Source: Pseudomonadota bacterium (GTDB taxonomy: Bacteria; Pseudomonadota; Gammaproteobacteria; Burkholderiales; Chitinibacteraceae). From it: a stretch of 47,153 nucleotides of DNA. The stretch is from the NCBI GenBank assembly GCA_026399755.1, contig JAPLQI010000037.1, forward strand, positions 1-47,153, read 5' to 3'. A program made the position numbers and the translations under genes. Numbering within the stretch: position 1 is the stretch's first letter; each line of letters begins with the position of its first letter. Under the pieces are notes generated by a model. The model saw only the letters and a program-made list of their open reading frames with translations. It was not told the origin of the DNA and ran no database searches. Positions 1 to 9,231 of the stretch are shown in pieces.

Positions 1-524
1 GTGCCAAAGGTAATGACCGAAAACCAAACATCATATTTCTTCAGCAAAATCCCCGCGACTAATAAAATTTCCACCAAAGTGGGCAGAATATTAAATAGGG
101 TGAAATTCAGTAAAAAGGAAATCCCCTTAGTGCCACGATCAATATCGCGGCTCATTCCGCCAGTTTGCCGCTCCAAGTGAAAACGTAAACTTAAGCGATG
201 CAAATGTTCGAACACTTGCATCGCTACTTTTCGGATTGCCCCTTGGGTTACTTTGGCAAACACGGCATCACGCATTTCGCCAAAAACCGAGGCACAGAGG
301 CGCAGCAGCCCATAGCCAAGCACCAGACTTAAGGGCAGCACTAAAGGCGCGTGTTTGGGGTCTAAACCGTCCACAATGCCTTTTAATACCAAGGGCACGG
401 CCACATTGGCAAACTTTGCAAAAATAAGCAGCGACAACGCCAAAATAACACGGGTTTTATACTGCCAAAGGTAAGGCAGCAAGGTAGACAGCGTCTGCCA
501 ATCATTACGGCGGGATTCGCTCAT
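1..524 (-). CDS. ABC transporter, fused permease/ATPase, ATM1/HMT-like (N-terminal part only)
   Basis: The reading frame is open from an ATG at 524 to the window edge, so only about 174 residues of the transmembrane half are present and the ATPase domain lies outside. The visible part starts MSESRRNDWQTL and has hydrophobic segments around residues 24-45, 62-85 and 140-165. The stretch LRFHLERQTGGMSRDIDRG followed by a hydrophobic LFNILPTLVEI segment is typical of the ATM1/ABCB7/HMT1 branch of ABC exporters, inner-membrane proteins linked to glutathione- or sulfur-compound export and metal tolerance. The gene lies downstream of apaG on the same strand, but a strong terminator separates them, so it probably has its own promoter. 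The substrate cannot be told from this fragment. Confidence 0.8.
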   Translation of the reverse strand, partial: MSESRRNDWQTLSTLLPYLWQYKTRVILALSLLIFAKFANVAVPLVLKGIVDGLDPKHAPLVLPLSLVLGYGLLRLCASVFGEMRDAVFAKVTQGAIRKVAMQVFEHLHRLSLRFHLERQTGGMSRDIDRGTKGISFLLNFTLFNILPTLVEILLVAGILLKKYDVWFSVITFG

Positions 525-542
525 GAGATTCCAAATAAATAA

Positions 543-566
543 GGGCGTTGATATCACTCAACGCCC
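543..566 (-). terminator. Second inverted repeat downstream of apaG
   Basis: A perfect 9-bp stem (GGGCGTTGA / TCAACGCCC) with a 6-nt loop. Read on the minus strand it is followed by TTATTTATTT. It may be a second, weaker terminator behind the apaG terminator, or a structured leader for the ABC transporter gene that starts 19 bases further on. Confidence 0.4.
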
Positions 567-570
567 GATA

Positions 571-596
571 TAAAAAGTGAAGCATTGCTGCTTCAC
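571..596 (-). terminator. Rho-independent terminator of apaG
   Basis: A perfect 8-bp stem (GTGAAGCA / TGCTTCAC, 577-584 and 589-596) with a 4-nt loop is followed on the minus strand by TTTTTA. It begins 8 bases after the apaG stop codon. Confidence 0.75.
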
Positions 597-603
597 TCAC
601 GAA

Positions 604-987
604 TTAATGCAAGGTACGCGGCATTGCCAATACAAAAGAAGGAATTTCTGCATCAAACTGATTGCCATCTGCCGCTTGCATTCGATAATTACCTTGCATG
701 GAGCCTATCGGTGTTGCAATGCTAGCACTGCTCATATATTCAAAATGCTGACCGGGCTCTAACACCGGCTGCTCACCCACCACACCGTCACCTTTCACCT
801 CCTGTACACGATCTTCCATATCACGGATCACCCAATGGCGGCTCAATAGCTGTGCGGCTGCCGTGCCAGTATTGGTGATGGTGATGCGGTAAGCAAAGGC
901 ATAGCGATCAGCAACTTCGTCCGATTGCTCAGGAAGATAAAATGCTTCGGCGTGAACGAGCACGCTGTAAACAGGGGAATCACTCAT
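604..987 (-). CDS. apaG: ApaG domain protein (Co2+/Mg2+ efflux-associated)
   Basis: 127 residues, the normal length for ApaG. The small beta-sandwich (DUF525) family pattern is clear: YAFAYRITITNTG near residue 30, the RHWVIRD block near 46, and GVVGEQPVLEPGQHFEYMSSA followed by GSMQGNYRM in the second half. ApaG proteins were first tied to cobalt resistance and magnesium efflux, but the biochemical role is not settled. The gene is transcribed away from rpe, which starts 108 bases upstream on the other strand, and it is closed by a strong terminator. ApaG is often next to rpe in betaproteobacteria, which supports the call. Confidence 0.93.
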   Translation of the reverse strand: MSDSPVYSVLVHAEAFYLPEQSDEVADRYAFAYRITITNTGTAAAQLLSRHWVIRDMEDRVQEVKGDGVVGEQPVLEPGQHFEYMSSASIATPIGSMQGNYRMQAADGNQFDAEIPSFVLAMPRTLH

Positions 988-1095
988 TATTAGCGTTTCT
1001 TTTTGTCATTGATGAAGAGAATATTACCAAGCTAGAGGCTATAGAGGTAAGGTATCCGTTAAAATGGGTCATATACACTGACTTTAGAGGCTGTT

Positions 1096-1779
1096 ATGTC
1101 AAATTTTCGCATTGCACCCAGCATTCTTGCTGCTGACTTTGCCCGTTTGGGTGAAGAAGTTAAAAATGTGATCACAGCAGGCGCAGATATGATCCATTTT
1201 GATGTAATGGACAACCATTACGTCCCTAACCTCACCATGGGCCCGATGTTTTGTGAGGCGATTCGTCCTTACACCACCGCGCCGATTGATGTGCATTTAA
1301 TGGTCAAGCCGGTTGATCGCATCATTCCTGATTTTGCCAAAGCCGGCGCCAACATCATTACCTTTCACCCCGAAGCATCTGAGCATATTGATCGATCCTT
1401 GGGGCTCATTAAAGAGCACGGCTGTAAGGCGGGCCTCGTATTTAATCCAGCTACGCCTCTCCATTATTTAGATTATGTCATGGATAAAATCGACATGATT
1501 TTGCTGATGTCGGTCAACCCAGGCTACGGCGGGCAAAGTTTTATTCCTGGCGTATTAGCCAAAGCAAAAGAAGCGCGTGCGCGTATTGATGCTTATACCG
1601 CTAAAACAGGCCGTGAAATTTGGCTAGAAATTGATGGTGGCGTAAATACCAACAATATCGCCGAAATTGCCGCGGCCGGTGTAGACACCTTTGTGGCGGG
1701 CTCGGCTATTTTTAGCAAGCCCGACTACAAAACAGTGATTGATCAGATGCGCCTTGAACTAGCCAAGGTTAAGGTATGA
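1096..1779 (+). CDS. rpe: Ribulose-phosphate 3-epimerase
   Basis: 227 residues, full family length. It interconverts ribulose-5-phosphate and xylulose-5-phosphate in the pentose phosphate pathway in the cytoplasm. Visible family signatures are [17 protein letters not shown] at the N-terminus, [15 protein letters not shown] (metal and catalytic Asp/His region), DVHLMV near residue 75, [14 protein letters not shown] (phosphate loop) and LEIDGGVN with the second catalytic Asp. It is the first gene of a compact three-gene unit: its TGA stop overlaps the arsC start (ATGA), which indicates translational coupling. The start has a weak AGAGGCTGTT leader. Confidence 0.96.
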   Translation: MSNFRIAPSILAADFARLGEEVKNVITAGADMIHFDVMDNHYVPNLTMGPMFCEAIRPYTTAPIDVHLMVKPVDRIIPDFAKAGANIITFHPEASEHIDRSLGLIKEHGCKAGLVFNPATPLHYLDYVMDKIDMILLMSVNPGYGGQSFIPGVLAKAKEARARIDAYTAKTGREIWLEIDGGVNTNNIAEIAAAGVDTFVAGSAIFSKPDYKTVIDQMRLELAKVKV

Positions 1780-2126
1780 AGCTACAGCATAACCCTCGCT
1801 GCTCCAAAAGCCGCGAAGCGCTTGCCGCTCTGATTGCCAGAGGCCACTCGCCAGAAATCATTGATTATCTTGCTAACCCACTGGATGAGGCTGCTATCCG
1901 CGTCCTGCTTGCCCAGCTAGGCATTGCGCCACTAGCGCTCGTTCGCACTAAAGAAGCCCTATGGAAAGAGCAATTTGCTCAAAACACTTTAGACGACGAT
2001 GCCATCATTGCCGCTTTAGCTTCTTTCCCCAAGCTGATTGAGCGCCCGATTTTAATTCACCAAAATCGCGCTGCCATCGGCAGGCCACTTGAAAATATTC
2101 TTAGTTTATTGGACACACCCGCATGA
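1776..2126 (+). CDS. arsC: Glutaredoxin-type arsenate reductase family protein
   Basis: 116 residues, the usual length of the ArsC/Spx-type thioredoxin fold family. The N-terminal [10 protein letters not shown] carries the redox Cys at about residue 9. Family arginines are seen in [11 protein letters not shown] and in [18 protein letters not shown], matching the arsenate-binding arginines of R773 ArsC. The presumed reaction is glutathione/glutaredoxin-dependent reduction of arsenate to arsenite. No other ars gene is nearby, so this may be the housekeeping version (often annotated arsC in such loci) rather than part of a resistance operon. The ATGA overlaps at both ends (with rpe and gph) imply co-translation. 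Confidence 0.85.
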   Translation: MKLQHNPRCSKSREALAALIARGHSPEIIDYLANPLDEAAIRVLLAQLGIAPLALVRTKEALWKEQFAQNTLDDDAIIAALASFPKLIERPILIHQNRAAIGRPLENILSLLDTPA

Positions 2127-2791
2127 GTATCAAAGCCTTTGCTTTTGATTTAGACGGCACACTTGCCGATTCGATCCCCGATTTAGCCCACGCAGCCAAC
2201 GCTGCCCGCCGCGATGCAGGCCTTGCCCAGCTCGAAGAAGCACTCATTGAAAGCTATGTAGGCGATGGCACAGAAAGCCTCGTCGCCCGTGCAATGGCCG
2301 CCGATATGGGCGCTAGCTTCACCGGCACAGCAGCGCAAACAGAAGCGCTTGCCCGCTTTGATCAGCATTACCTTGAAGGCCTCACCCTCAAGACCAAGCT
2401 TTACCCTGGTGTAGCCAATACGCTGAATGAATTACATGATTGCGGCTATCGCCTCGCCATTGTCACCAATAAACCAGAACGCTTCACCCTGCCACTCTTA
2501 AAAGAGCTAGGCATAGGTAATGTTTTTGATGTTGTTGTTAGTGGCGATTCACTTGCCACCCGCAAACCCAATGCCGAGCCCTTGCAGTATGTGATGGAAA
2601 AGCTAGGCGTAAGCGCGGATGAATTTCTTATGGTCGGCGATTCCAAAAACGACATCCTCGCGGCACGCGCCGCAGGCTGCAAAGTGGCCTTTGTCAGCTA
2701 CGGCTACGGCGAATCAGAAACCATCCCAGAAGCCGATGTTACGCTGGCGCGCTTTGATGAGCTGATGAATTGGCTGGAAGAGCAAGATTAA
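2123..2791 (+). CDS. gph: Phosphoglycolate phosphatase (HAD family)
   Basis: 222 residues. The HAD motifs are in order: motif I DLDGTLADS (nucleophile Asp near residue 9), motif II IVTNK near 116, motif III Lys in RKPNAEP, and motif IV MVGDSKNDILAARAAG. The helical cap lies between motifs I and II, as in Gph. The enzyme removes phosphate from 2-phosphoglycolate, a product of oxidative DNA damage repair. The rpe-gph neighbourhood is conserved in many proteobacteria, which supports Gph over other HAD phosphatases. The start overlaps the arsC stop by 4 bases, and a strong terminator follows 12 bases after the stop. Confidence 0.9.
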   Translation: MSIKAFAFDLDGTLADSIPDLAHAANAARRDAGLAQLEEALIESYVGDGTESLVARAMAADMGASFTGTAAQTEALARFDQHYLEGLTLKTKLYPGVANTLNELHDCGYRLAIVTNKPERFTLPLLKELGIGNVFDVVVSGDSLATRKPNAEPLQYVMEKLGVSADEFLMVGDSKNDILAARAAGCKVAFVSYGYGESETIPEADVTLARFDELMNWLEEQD

Positions 2792-2802
2792 GTGATTACA
2801 CA

Positions 2803-2837
2803 AAAAAACCCACTACTTTGTGAGTAGTGGGTTTTTT
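2803..2837. terminator. Bidirectional terminator between gph and folA
   Basis: A perfect 15-bp stem, AAAAAACCCACTACT (2803-2817) and AGTAGTGGGTTTTTT (2823-2837), with the 5-nt loop TTGTG. The T-run is present on both strands, so it can end both the rpe-arsC-gph unit and the converging thyA-folA unit. Confidence 0.92.
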
Positions 2838-2850
2838 ATTTGGGCGGAGA

Positions 2851-3357
<507 letters not shown>

Positions 3358-3360
3358 TCA

Positions 3361-4182
3361 TTAAACCGCAATCGGCGCTTTAATCCCTGGATAAGGGTCA
3401 TAAGCTTCTAATGTAAAGTCTTCATACTCAAAATCAAAAATATCTTTTTTGAGCGGATTCAGCTTGAGCACCGGCAAGGCACGCGGCGTGCGGGATAATT
3501 GCTCGTGCACCTGATCTAAGTGATTGCTGTAGATGTGGCAATCACCGCCCGTCCATACGAAATCGCCTAATTGCAAATCGCAGACCTGTGCCAGCATCAT
3601 CACCAGCATGGCGTAAGAAGCGATATTAAACGGCACACCTAAGAAGATATCCGCACTGCGCTGATACAGCTGGCAAGAGAGCTTGCCGCGCTGATCTGCA
3701 TCATCTGCAGCGGCTGGGGCCACATAAAATTGGAAAAACGCATGACAAGGCGGCAATGCCATGTTTTCGATCTCGCCCACATTCCAAGCAGAAACAATAA
3801 TACGGCGCGAATCAGGATTGTTTTTTAGCTGCTGAACCACCTGGCTAATCTGATCAATATGACGGCCATCGTGCGTTGGCCAACTACGCCACTGCGAGCC
3901 ATACACTGGGCCCAGCTCACCATCGGGAGCGGCCCATTCGTTCCATATTTTAACGCCACGTTCTTGTAACCACTTCACATTGGTTTCGCCACGCAAAAAC
4001 CATAGCAGTTCGTAAGCAATCGATTTTAAGTGCGTTTTTTTAGTTGTGACCAGCGGAAAACCATCTGCCAGATTAAAGCGCATCTGATGCCCAAATACGC
4101 TGATCGTTCCGGTGCCAGTTCGATCTTCTTTCCTGACGCCGTGGTCTAAAACATGTTGGAGAAGGTCAAGATAAGGACGCAT
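3361..4182 (-). CDS. thyA: Thymidylate synthase
   Basis: 273 residues from the ATG at 4182 ([12 protein letters not shown]). A TTG at 4194 would add four residues, but the N-terminus of the family fits the ATG. The enzyme methylates dUMP to dTMP with methylene-tetrahydrofolate. Seen in order: [35 protein letters not shown], the catalytic Cys in [33 protein letters not shown] (phosphate and dUMP binding) and DCHIYSNH. A short insertion ([10 protein letters not shown]) after FQFYV makes it about nine residues longer than the E. coli enzyme. It is co-transcribed with folA. Confidence 0.96.
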   Translation of the reverse strand: MRPYLDLLQHVLDHGVRKEDRTGTGTISVFGHQMRFNLADGFPLVTTKKTHLKSIAYELLWFLRGETNVKWLQERGVKIWNEWAAPDGELGPVYGSQWRSWPTHDGRHIDQISQVVQQLKNNPDSRRIIVSAWNVGEIENMALPPCHAFFQFYVAPAAADDADQRGKLSCQLYQRSADIFLGVPFNIASYAMLVMMLAQVCDLQLGDFVWTGGDCHIYSNHLDQVHEQLSRTPRALPVLKLNPLKKDIFDFEYEDFTLEAYDPYPGIKAPIAV

Positions 4183-4226
4183 AGAAGGAGCCAAATAATT
4201 TTTAAATAGGGGCGCAGTTTATCAGA

Positions 4227-6281
4227 TCAGCTCGAAGAAGGCAGTTCAAGCACAAAGGTCGCTCCGCTTCCAAACTGGCTTTGGCAATAAACACAGCCAT
4301 GCATCGCCTCAACCAAACGCTTCACAATCGACAAGCCAAGGCCGGTGGTGTGCTCGCCCCCCGTGGGTAGCGCCGAAAGCCGGCTAAACTTCAAAAATAG
4401 CTTAGGCATCTCGTGCGGAGCAATCCCAGGGCCTTGATCACTGACTAGGATGCGCACAATTGCACCATCAAACTGGCTACTTATATGGATCGTACTGCCT
4501 TGAGGTGAATATTTAGAAGCATTAGAAAGCAGGTTATCCAATACTTGCCACAAGGCCTGCCGATCGGCCTGCACGGGATAATCACCTAATTCTAAATCGC
4601 ACTGCTGCTGTTTAATTATTAAGCGCTCTTCCCAGCTAAACAATAACTCTTTTAGTAATTGGCTTAAGCATAGCGATTCAAGGTGGATCTGCACCGAGCC
4701 ACTTTCTAAAGCCTCATGGTCAAGTAAATTACTTAAAATACATTGGGTGCGATCGGCTAATAAACCAATACCAGAGAGCCGATCTAATATTCGCTCTCTT
4801 GGCCATTCATCCAAGCGTAAAGCAATCAGCTGCGCCATGCCTTGAATGCTCGCCACTGGATTTTTTAAATCATGGGCAGCAATGGCCAATAGCTCATTTT
4901 TTTCTGTATTTAAATGGGTCAATGAATCATTGAGTACTTCTAATTGCCCATTTCTGGCTGCTAATTCCGTCGTGCGAATCTCTACCAATTGCTCAAGATG
5001 CCGTCGATGCAATTGCACGGTTCGAGACATTTCTGCAAAATTGCGAGCTAAATCGCCCAATTCATCATTGCGTTTTAAATCTAACTCATCGCTGGGTTTG
5101 CCTTCTGCTGTGGCGTGAATAGCGTTTTTTAGTTTTTTTAATGGTAGAGCCACGTCTTTTTTTAATACCAAGGCCATTAATAGCAATTCAACCACCAAGG
5201 CCAGCATGCCTAATAACAACACCACGCTCGTAGTCTTTGCGGCTTTTTCTTGCAAAAGCTTTTTTGGATAAACCGTGACAAACAACCAATTTGCGCCTTC
5301 AATCGGTGCTACACCTAGCCAGTTCAAGCCATCCGCTGACTCCACAAAGCGCTGCCCCGGCATGGCTGCGAGCGTGGCTTCATAAATCCCTTTTAATACT
5401 GGATCACCCAGAGCGCTATATTGGCCTTTACTCTTTTCAATTTGCTCCATTTTATTGGGGTGAGCAATCAGCATGCCCTGTCGTGTCATCGTAATATTAT
5501 AGGTACCAGTGATATTTACTTTGTTATTTCGCTCAATCAGCTGATCCAATAAAACATCCTGCCCCACCCCTCCAAGATATTGCCCAAGATGATCAAGAGG
5601 CGTAACGACCGACACCATCCAGTGCAAGGCTTGCCGATCAAAATAAATCCCTGTCCAAAATGTTTTACGCTCTGGATTTCTAATGGGTGTTGCGTCCAAT
5701 TCAACAGCAAGATCTACGGAAAAATCCGCAAGAGACCCATTGCGTGCGTAATTTAAATCAGGCAGATACATTAAATTTGCATCTGATACTTTTAAATCAA
5801 TAAAGGTATCGTAATAGCGATTTCTAAATGCTGGGCCATATTGAGATAGTACTTCATAGCTTAATAATACTTGCTGCATAAAAGCGGGGGTTTGTTTGGC
5901 AGTTGGCAATAAAGCAACCGTTGCTTTGCGCTCAAAATCGTCTTTTTGTACCCGCACCCGCCATAAGCCATCTTTATCTTGGGCAAGCAGAGCGTGAAAT
6001 GCGGCACTAGGGTCTTCATCGCCCAATAAAACATAACGGCGCAAAAACTCATCACGAACAATCTTGGTATTGGCTTCTGCCTGCACAAACAATTCGCTTT
6101 CTAATTGGCTGCGGGCAGTAATGTATTGAGCAAGATTGGCGAGCGCTTCTTCTTGAAAAGTGACGTAACTCCAGTAATAGCTTAAAGCAGAAATCAGCGC
6201 GCCTGCGATGACAATACGCATGACCATATTGCGGAAAACGCGCCGAAAAAGACTATCACGAGGTTGACGTAAGGTATTCAT
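4227..6281 (-). CDS. Membrane sensor histidine kinase with extracytoplasmic Cache-type sensor
   Basis: About 684 residues from the ATG at 6281 (MNTLRQPRDSLF); a TTG 17 codons upstream is less likely. One membrane helix lies near the N-terminus (VIAGALISALSYYWSYV). About 300 extracytoplasmic residues follow that look like a double Cache sensor (for example FWTGIYFDRQALHWMVSVVTPL). A second membrane helix (SVVLLLGMLALVVELLLMAL), a HAMP-like segment and a short coiled coil come next. The kinase core has the H box AIAAHDLKNPVAS, the N box LDNLLSNASKYS, G1 DQGPGI and G2 TTGLGLSIVKRL. No response regulator gene is adjacent, so the partner and signal are unknown. It lies downstream of greB with a gap of about 57 bases. 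Confidence 0.88.
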   Translation of the reverse strand: MNTLRQPRDSLFRRVFRNMVMRIVIAGALISALSYYWSYVTFQEEALANLAQYITARSQLESELFVQAEANTKIVRDEFLRRYVLLGDEDPSAAFHALLAQDKDGLWRVRVQKDDFERKATVALLPTAKQTPAFMQQVLLSYEVLSQYGPAFRNRYYDTFIDLKVSDANLMYLPDLNYARNGSLADFSVDLAVELDATPIRNPERKTFWTGIYFDRQALHWMVSVVTPLDHLGQYLGGVGQDVLLDQLIERNNKVNITGTYNITMTRQGMLIAHPNKMEQIEKSKGQYSALGDPVLKGIYEATLAAMPGQRFVESADGLNWLGVAPIEGANWLFVTVYPKKLLQEKAAKTTSVVLLLGMLALVVELLLMALVLKKDVALPLKKLKNAIHATAEGKPSDELDLKRNDELGDLARNFAEMSRTVQLHRRHLEQLVEIRTTELAARNGQLEVLNDSLTHLNTEKNELLAIAAHDLKNPVASIQGMAQLIALRLDEWPRERILDRLSGIGLLADRTQCILSNLLDHEALESGSVQIHLESLCLSQLLKELLFSWEERLIIKQQQCDLELGDYPVQADRQALWQVLDNLLSNASKYSPQGSTIHISSQFDGAIVRILVSDQGPGIAPHEMPKLFLKFSRLSALPTGGEHTTGLGLSIVKRLVEAMHGCVYCQSQFGSGATFVLELPSSS

Positions 6282-6338
6282 GGTAAAGAAGATACCGTAC
6301 ACAGAGGAATGTGCAAAGTACCAATTCAGCAAAGAGGC

Positions 6339-6911
6339 TTAAAAGCTGGGCAGCTCGGTGTCTAGAGCCTGATAGATAACGTCAGTGATCTCTAGTTCCT
6401 CTGTGCCTGCGGGGGTGCGTAAGAGTACCGCATCGCCTTCTCTGGCCTTAATGAGCGCGCGAGCAACGGGGGAAGTCCAACTAATATAATGGCGCTTCAT
6501 ATCCGTTTCATCGACGCCCACAATCGCGACAGTTTCGCTGCGACCATCTTCGCGCAAATAACTGACTGTTGCGCTAAAGAAAATTTGATCGGTGGCTTCG
6601 CGTAATTCAGGGTCAATGACTTCGGCTAATTCAAGGCGTTTGGTCAAAAAACGAATGCGCCTATCAATCTCGCGCAAACGTCTTTTGCCATAAATATAAT
6701 CGCCATTTTCTGAGCGGTCTCCGTTGGAGGCCGCCCAGTTGATCATTAGCGTCAGTTCGGGGCGCTCTTTTTGCACCAGCTGGGCGAACTCAGCTTTCAT
6801 TTTTCGCCAGCCACCTGGAGTCATATAATTTTTGCTCCCAGCGGGAACACGCAGCTCCGCGGGGACTTCATCATCATCGGAGTCCGACTCACGAACAAAC
6901 GCTTTACTCAT
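6339..6911 (-). CDS. greB: Transcription elongation factor GreB
   Basis: 190 residues. GreB rescues backtracked RNA polymerase by stimulating transcript cleavage. The N-terminal coiled coil carries the acidic tip in NGDRSENGDYIYGKRRLREIDRRIRFL, which is the Gre signature, and the C-terminal FKBP-like domain follows with TVAIVGVDETD and ISWTSPVARALIKAREGD. The sequence between the coiled-coil arms and the longer N-terminal extension (about 28 acidic residues before the core) fit GreB better than GreA. It starts 11 bases after rluB, so the two genes are probably one transcript. Confidence 0.92.
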   Translation of the reverse strand: MSKAFVRESDSDDDEVPAELRVPAGSKNYMTPGGWRKMKAEFAQLVQKERPELTLMINWAASNGDRSENGDYIYGKRRLREIDRRIRFLTKRLELAEVIDPELREATDQIFFSATVSYLREDGRSETVAIVGVDETDMKRHYISWTSPVARALIKAREGDAVLLRTPAGTEELEITDVIYQALDTELPSF

Positions 6912-6921
6912 CGTTTAAAGC

Positions 6922-8433
6922 CTATTCATCCGCTTGACGACCGTTAATCTTCAGGCCAGCCCAACGCATAATGCCCAAGATTTCTAGCTCAGTCAGCTCA
7001 TGGAACTGACCACGACGCAAGCGACCTGGCAAGTTCATCGTACCGAAACGAATACGAATCAAGCGGCTCACAATCAAACCAAAGTATTCAAACATCCGGC
7101 GAACTTCGCGGTTGCGGCCTTCTTTCAGAATGACGTGATACCAGTGATTAAAGCCTTCTCCACCACGTCTTTCAATACGGGCAAAACGTGCGTTACCGTC
7201 TTCCAGCTCAATACCACTGAGCATGGTGCTCATTTGCTCAGGAGTTAGCTCACCAAACACGCGCACGGCGTATTCGCGCTCTACTTCGAAGCTTGGGTGC
7301 ATCATGCGGTTGGCTAATTCGCCAGAAGTTGTGAACAACAATAAACCACTGGTGTTGTAATCCAAACGGCCCACAGCAACCCATTTGCTGGATTTAAGAC
7401 GCGGCAATCGATCAAACACGGTGACACGGCCTTCTGGGTCATCGCGACTCACCAACTCGCCTTCTTGCTTGTGATACATCACGATACGTGGCAAACGATC
7501 TGGCCATTTCAGTACTACTTTTTTGCCTTCAAAACGCACATCGTCGCCCAGCTTTACTTTACTTCCCAGCGCGGCAATTTTACCGTTAACCGACACCTTG
7601 CCAGCAGCAATCGCGTCTTCCATAGCGCGACGTGAGCCGTAACCGGTAAAGGCAAGCGCTTTTTGTAAGCGTTCTGCGGGGATTTCTGTTGTGGCGACGC
7701 GGCGTTCACGCAATTCTTTTTGCATTTGCAGCTCTTTTACCGAGCCTTGGCGCAATTGCATACGGCGAGCACGGCTCACCGTTTTGTATTTAATTTTACG
7801 GCTATCGCTGTCTGCCGCGACAAGACCGCCTGCCGCCGCAACTGCCTTATAGGCTTCAAATGTTGGACGCTCTGCCTTGCCGCCCTGAGGGTTTGGCTTA
7901 GAACGTGGAGCGCGTGGCACACGAGGCGCTTCTGACTCGGCTGCAACACCGCGGCCACTTCGGCCGCCACGACCTGCTACAGGCATGGCCTCAGCAAAGC
8001 CAGCACTCGCTGGGCGGCCCTTACCACGGGGATTGCCATTGGTTTTTACGCCCGTCACAGCCGATTTACCGTAAGCAGGGCTGCGCGTCGAAAACGCTTC
8101 GCCGGTGGCTTGGCCGCTACGTGGTTTTGCACCTGTTGCCGCTGGCTTGTCATAGGCAGGGTTGGTTTTGCCACCGCGTGGCTTAGCGCCCGTTGTTGCG
8201 GGCTTATCATAGGCCGAACTACTGTTCGAGTACGCCTCACCCGTGGTTTTACCACTTCGGAATTTAGCACCCGTTACAGCGGGTTTGTCATAGGCAGGGT
8301 TACGGTTCGTGAACTCTTCACCGGTGGCTTTGCCACCCGTACGTTTACCCGCACCTGCAGCCTGCGCGCTGCGCTCGCTCGCCTTACGTTCAGCTATAGC
8401 GGGCTGGGGGCGACGTGATCGGGTGGTTTTCAT
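6922..8433 (-). CDS. rluB: 23S rRNA pseudouridine synthase RluB with a repeat-rich N-terminal extension
   Basis: 503 residues. The C-terminal ~260 residues are a standard RluB: an S4 RNA-binding domain (ERLQKALAFTGYGSRRAMEDAI), the catalytic Asp in GRLDYNTSGLLLFTTSGELAN (about residue 353), and EGRNREVRRMFEYFG. RluB converts U2605 (E. coli numbering) in 23S rRNA to pseudouridine. The N-terminal ~230 residues are low-complexity, basic and Gly/Ala-rich, with four copies of a unit like AYDKPAxTGAK spaced by GKTTGEAYS-type linkers at about residues 45-135. Basic tails on RluB occur in other betaproteobacteria; this one is long and internally repetitive. It is the first gene of the rluB-greB unit. 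Confidence 0.93.
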   Translation of the reverse strand: MKTTRSRRPQPAIAERKASERSAQAAGAGKRTGGKATGEEFTNRNPAYDKPAVTGAKFRSGKTTGEAYSNSSSAYDKPATTGAKPRGGKTNPAYDKPAATGAKPRSGQATGEAFSTRSPAYGKSAVTGVKTNGNPRGKGRPASAGFAEAMPVAGRGGRSGRGVAAESEAPRVPRAPRSKPNPQGGKAERPTFEAYKAVAAAGGLVAADSDSRKIKYKTVSRARRMQLRQGSVKELQMQKELRERRVATTEIPAERLQKALAFTGYGSRRAMEDAIAAGKVSVNGKIAALGSKVKLGDDVRFEGKKVVLKWPDRLPRIVMYHKQEGELVSRDDPEGRVTVFDRLPRLKSSKWVAVGRLDYNTSGLLLFTTSGELANRMMHPSFEVEREYAVRVFGELTPEQMSTMLSGIELEDGNARFARIERRGGEGFNHWYHVILKEGRNREVRRMFEYFGLIVSRLIRIRFGTMNLPGRLRRGQFHELTELEILGIMRWAGLKINGRQADE

Positions 8434-8512
8434 GTGTGTTTCTTTCCAAAAAAACAGAGGATTATAGCCTGAATCCGCGTCTTACACGACACTCATCCCT
8501 CATAATAGCAAA

Positions 8513-8537
8513 CGCCGCCGATAATTTATCGGCGGCG
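8513..8537. repeat. GC-rich inverted repeat upstream of rluB
   Basis: A perfect 11-bp stem, CGCCGCCGATA (8513-8523) and TATCGGCGGCG (8527-8537), with a 3-nt loop. No T-run follows on either strand, so it is not a standard terminator. It lies 80 bases upstream of rluB, in the likely leader of the rluB-greB transcript, and 120 bases after the stop of the gene at 8659-9105. Confidence 0.45.
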
Positions 8538-8658
8538 GCGGCATTATATTGACAGTTTTCAATCGTCCGTATGCGCAATGCAAGCGTTATTGCACGTTTT
8601 CTTTACATCACTAAAAACAGAAACCTTATATACGTTTGTATATAGCGCGCTGCTTTAT

Positions 8659-9105
8659 TTACACCACTGAAAAGAAAGCAACGCACCCCAAACTCGTTAG
8701 GCCCAAGTTAAATACCTGCCCTTCTAAGCTTTGCGCGCCGTGTAACTCGGTGCTACGTAAAATTTCGTGCATGACTTCTATTTCTTTATACCACTTTAAT
8801 AAACGTGTATTGGCATTCAAAAACGACTCGATTTCAGTCTTTAAGGCATGTTCACCAATCACATGCATTGCTCCGGTGTTATCCCCTCGCAACTGCAAAG
8901 CAGGGGGAATAGTCACTGAAATTGAATTTAACTGGGCTTGTAAATCCAAACCAAATCGTGTCAATTCAGAAGCGGCTTTCGTCTTTAATTCGCTTAAAGA
9001 AAACCCCTCATTAGGGGATCCATCCGACAAAAAAGAAGCAATCTCAAGTAGAGTGCTGCCCTGTACTTCCACTCCTTGCCCAGCAATATCAGACACCGTA
9101 TTCAC
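8659..9105 (-). CDS. Hypothetical protein, 148 residues
   Basis: I do not recognise this protein. A GTG start at 9105 is chosen because GGAGAG lies five bases upstream; an ATG 17 codons further out has no such site. It begins VNTVSDIAGQGVEVQ and has a predicted amphipathic, mostly helical middle (ELKTKAASELTRFGLDLQAQLNS; TEIESFLNANTRLLKWYKEIEVMHEIL). There is no signal peptide, no cysteine and no clear membrane segment except a mildly hydrophobic C-terminal tail (LGLTSLGCVAFFSVV). A long frame also exists on the opposite strand (8636-9250), but its Cys- and Lys-rich product looks like an antisense shadow. It is a lone gene between rluB and mutS. Confidence 0.55.
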   Translation of the reverse strand: MNTVSDIAGQGVEVQGSTLLEIASFLSDGSPNEGFSLSELKTKAASELTRFGLDLQAQLNSISVTIPPALQLRGDNTGAMHVIGEHALKTEIESFLNANTRLLKWYKEIEVMHEILRSTELHGAQSLEGQVFNLGLTSLGCVAFFSVV

Positions 9106-9199
9106 AGCTACTCTCCGTTTAAAATGCACATTTGCTTGTCTTTTTAATGTTAGCAAACAGTCATATATTGTAACTGGTAAAATTTACAATCTTACTGAG

Positions 9200-9231
9200 T
9201 TTTTTCGATTAACTTATCAAAATCGAAAAAA
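9200..9231. terminator. AT-rich inverted repeat downstream of mutS
   Basis: A perfect 11-bp inverted repeat, TTTTTTCGATT and AATCGAAAAAA, with a 10-nt spacer, about 160 bases past the mutS stop. It ends in T-runs on both strands and could be a weak terminator for mutS, but its stem is AT-rich. The rest of 9106-9392 shows no other structure that I can support; it should hold the promoter of the gene at 8659-9105. Confidence 0.3.

Noticed and set aside
1776-2126. Part of an arsenic-resistance operon
   Set aside because: No arsR, arsB or acr3 is present; the gene is embedded in a housekeeping unit with rpe and gph.
7000-8420. Several frames of 60-100 codons on the opposite strand and in other frames of rluB
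   Set aside because: They lie entirely within rluB, whose repeats and GC skew create open frames; none has a recognisable protein.
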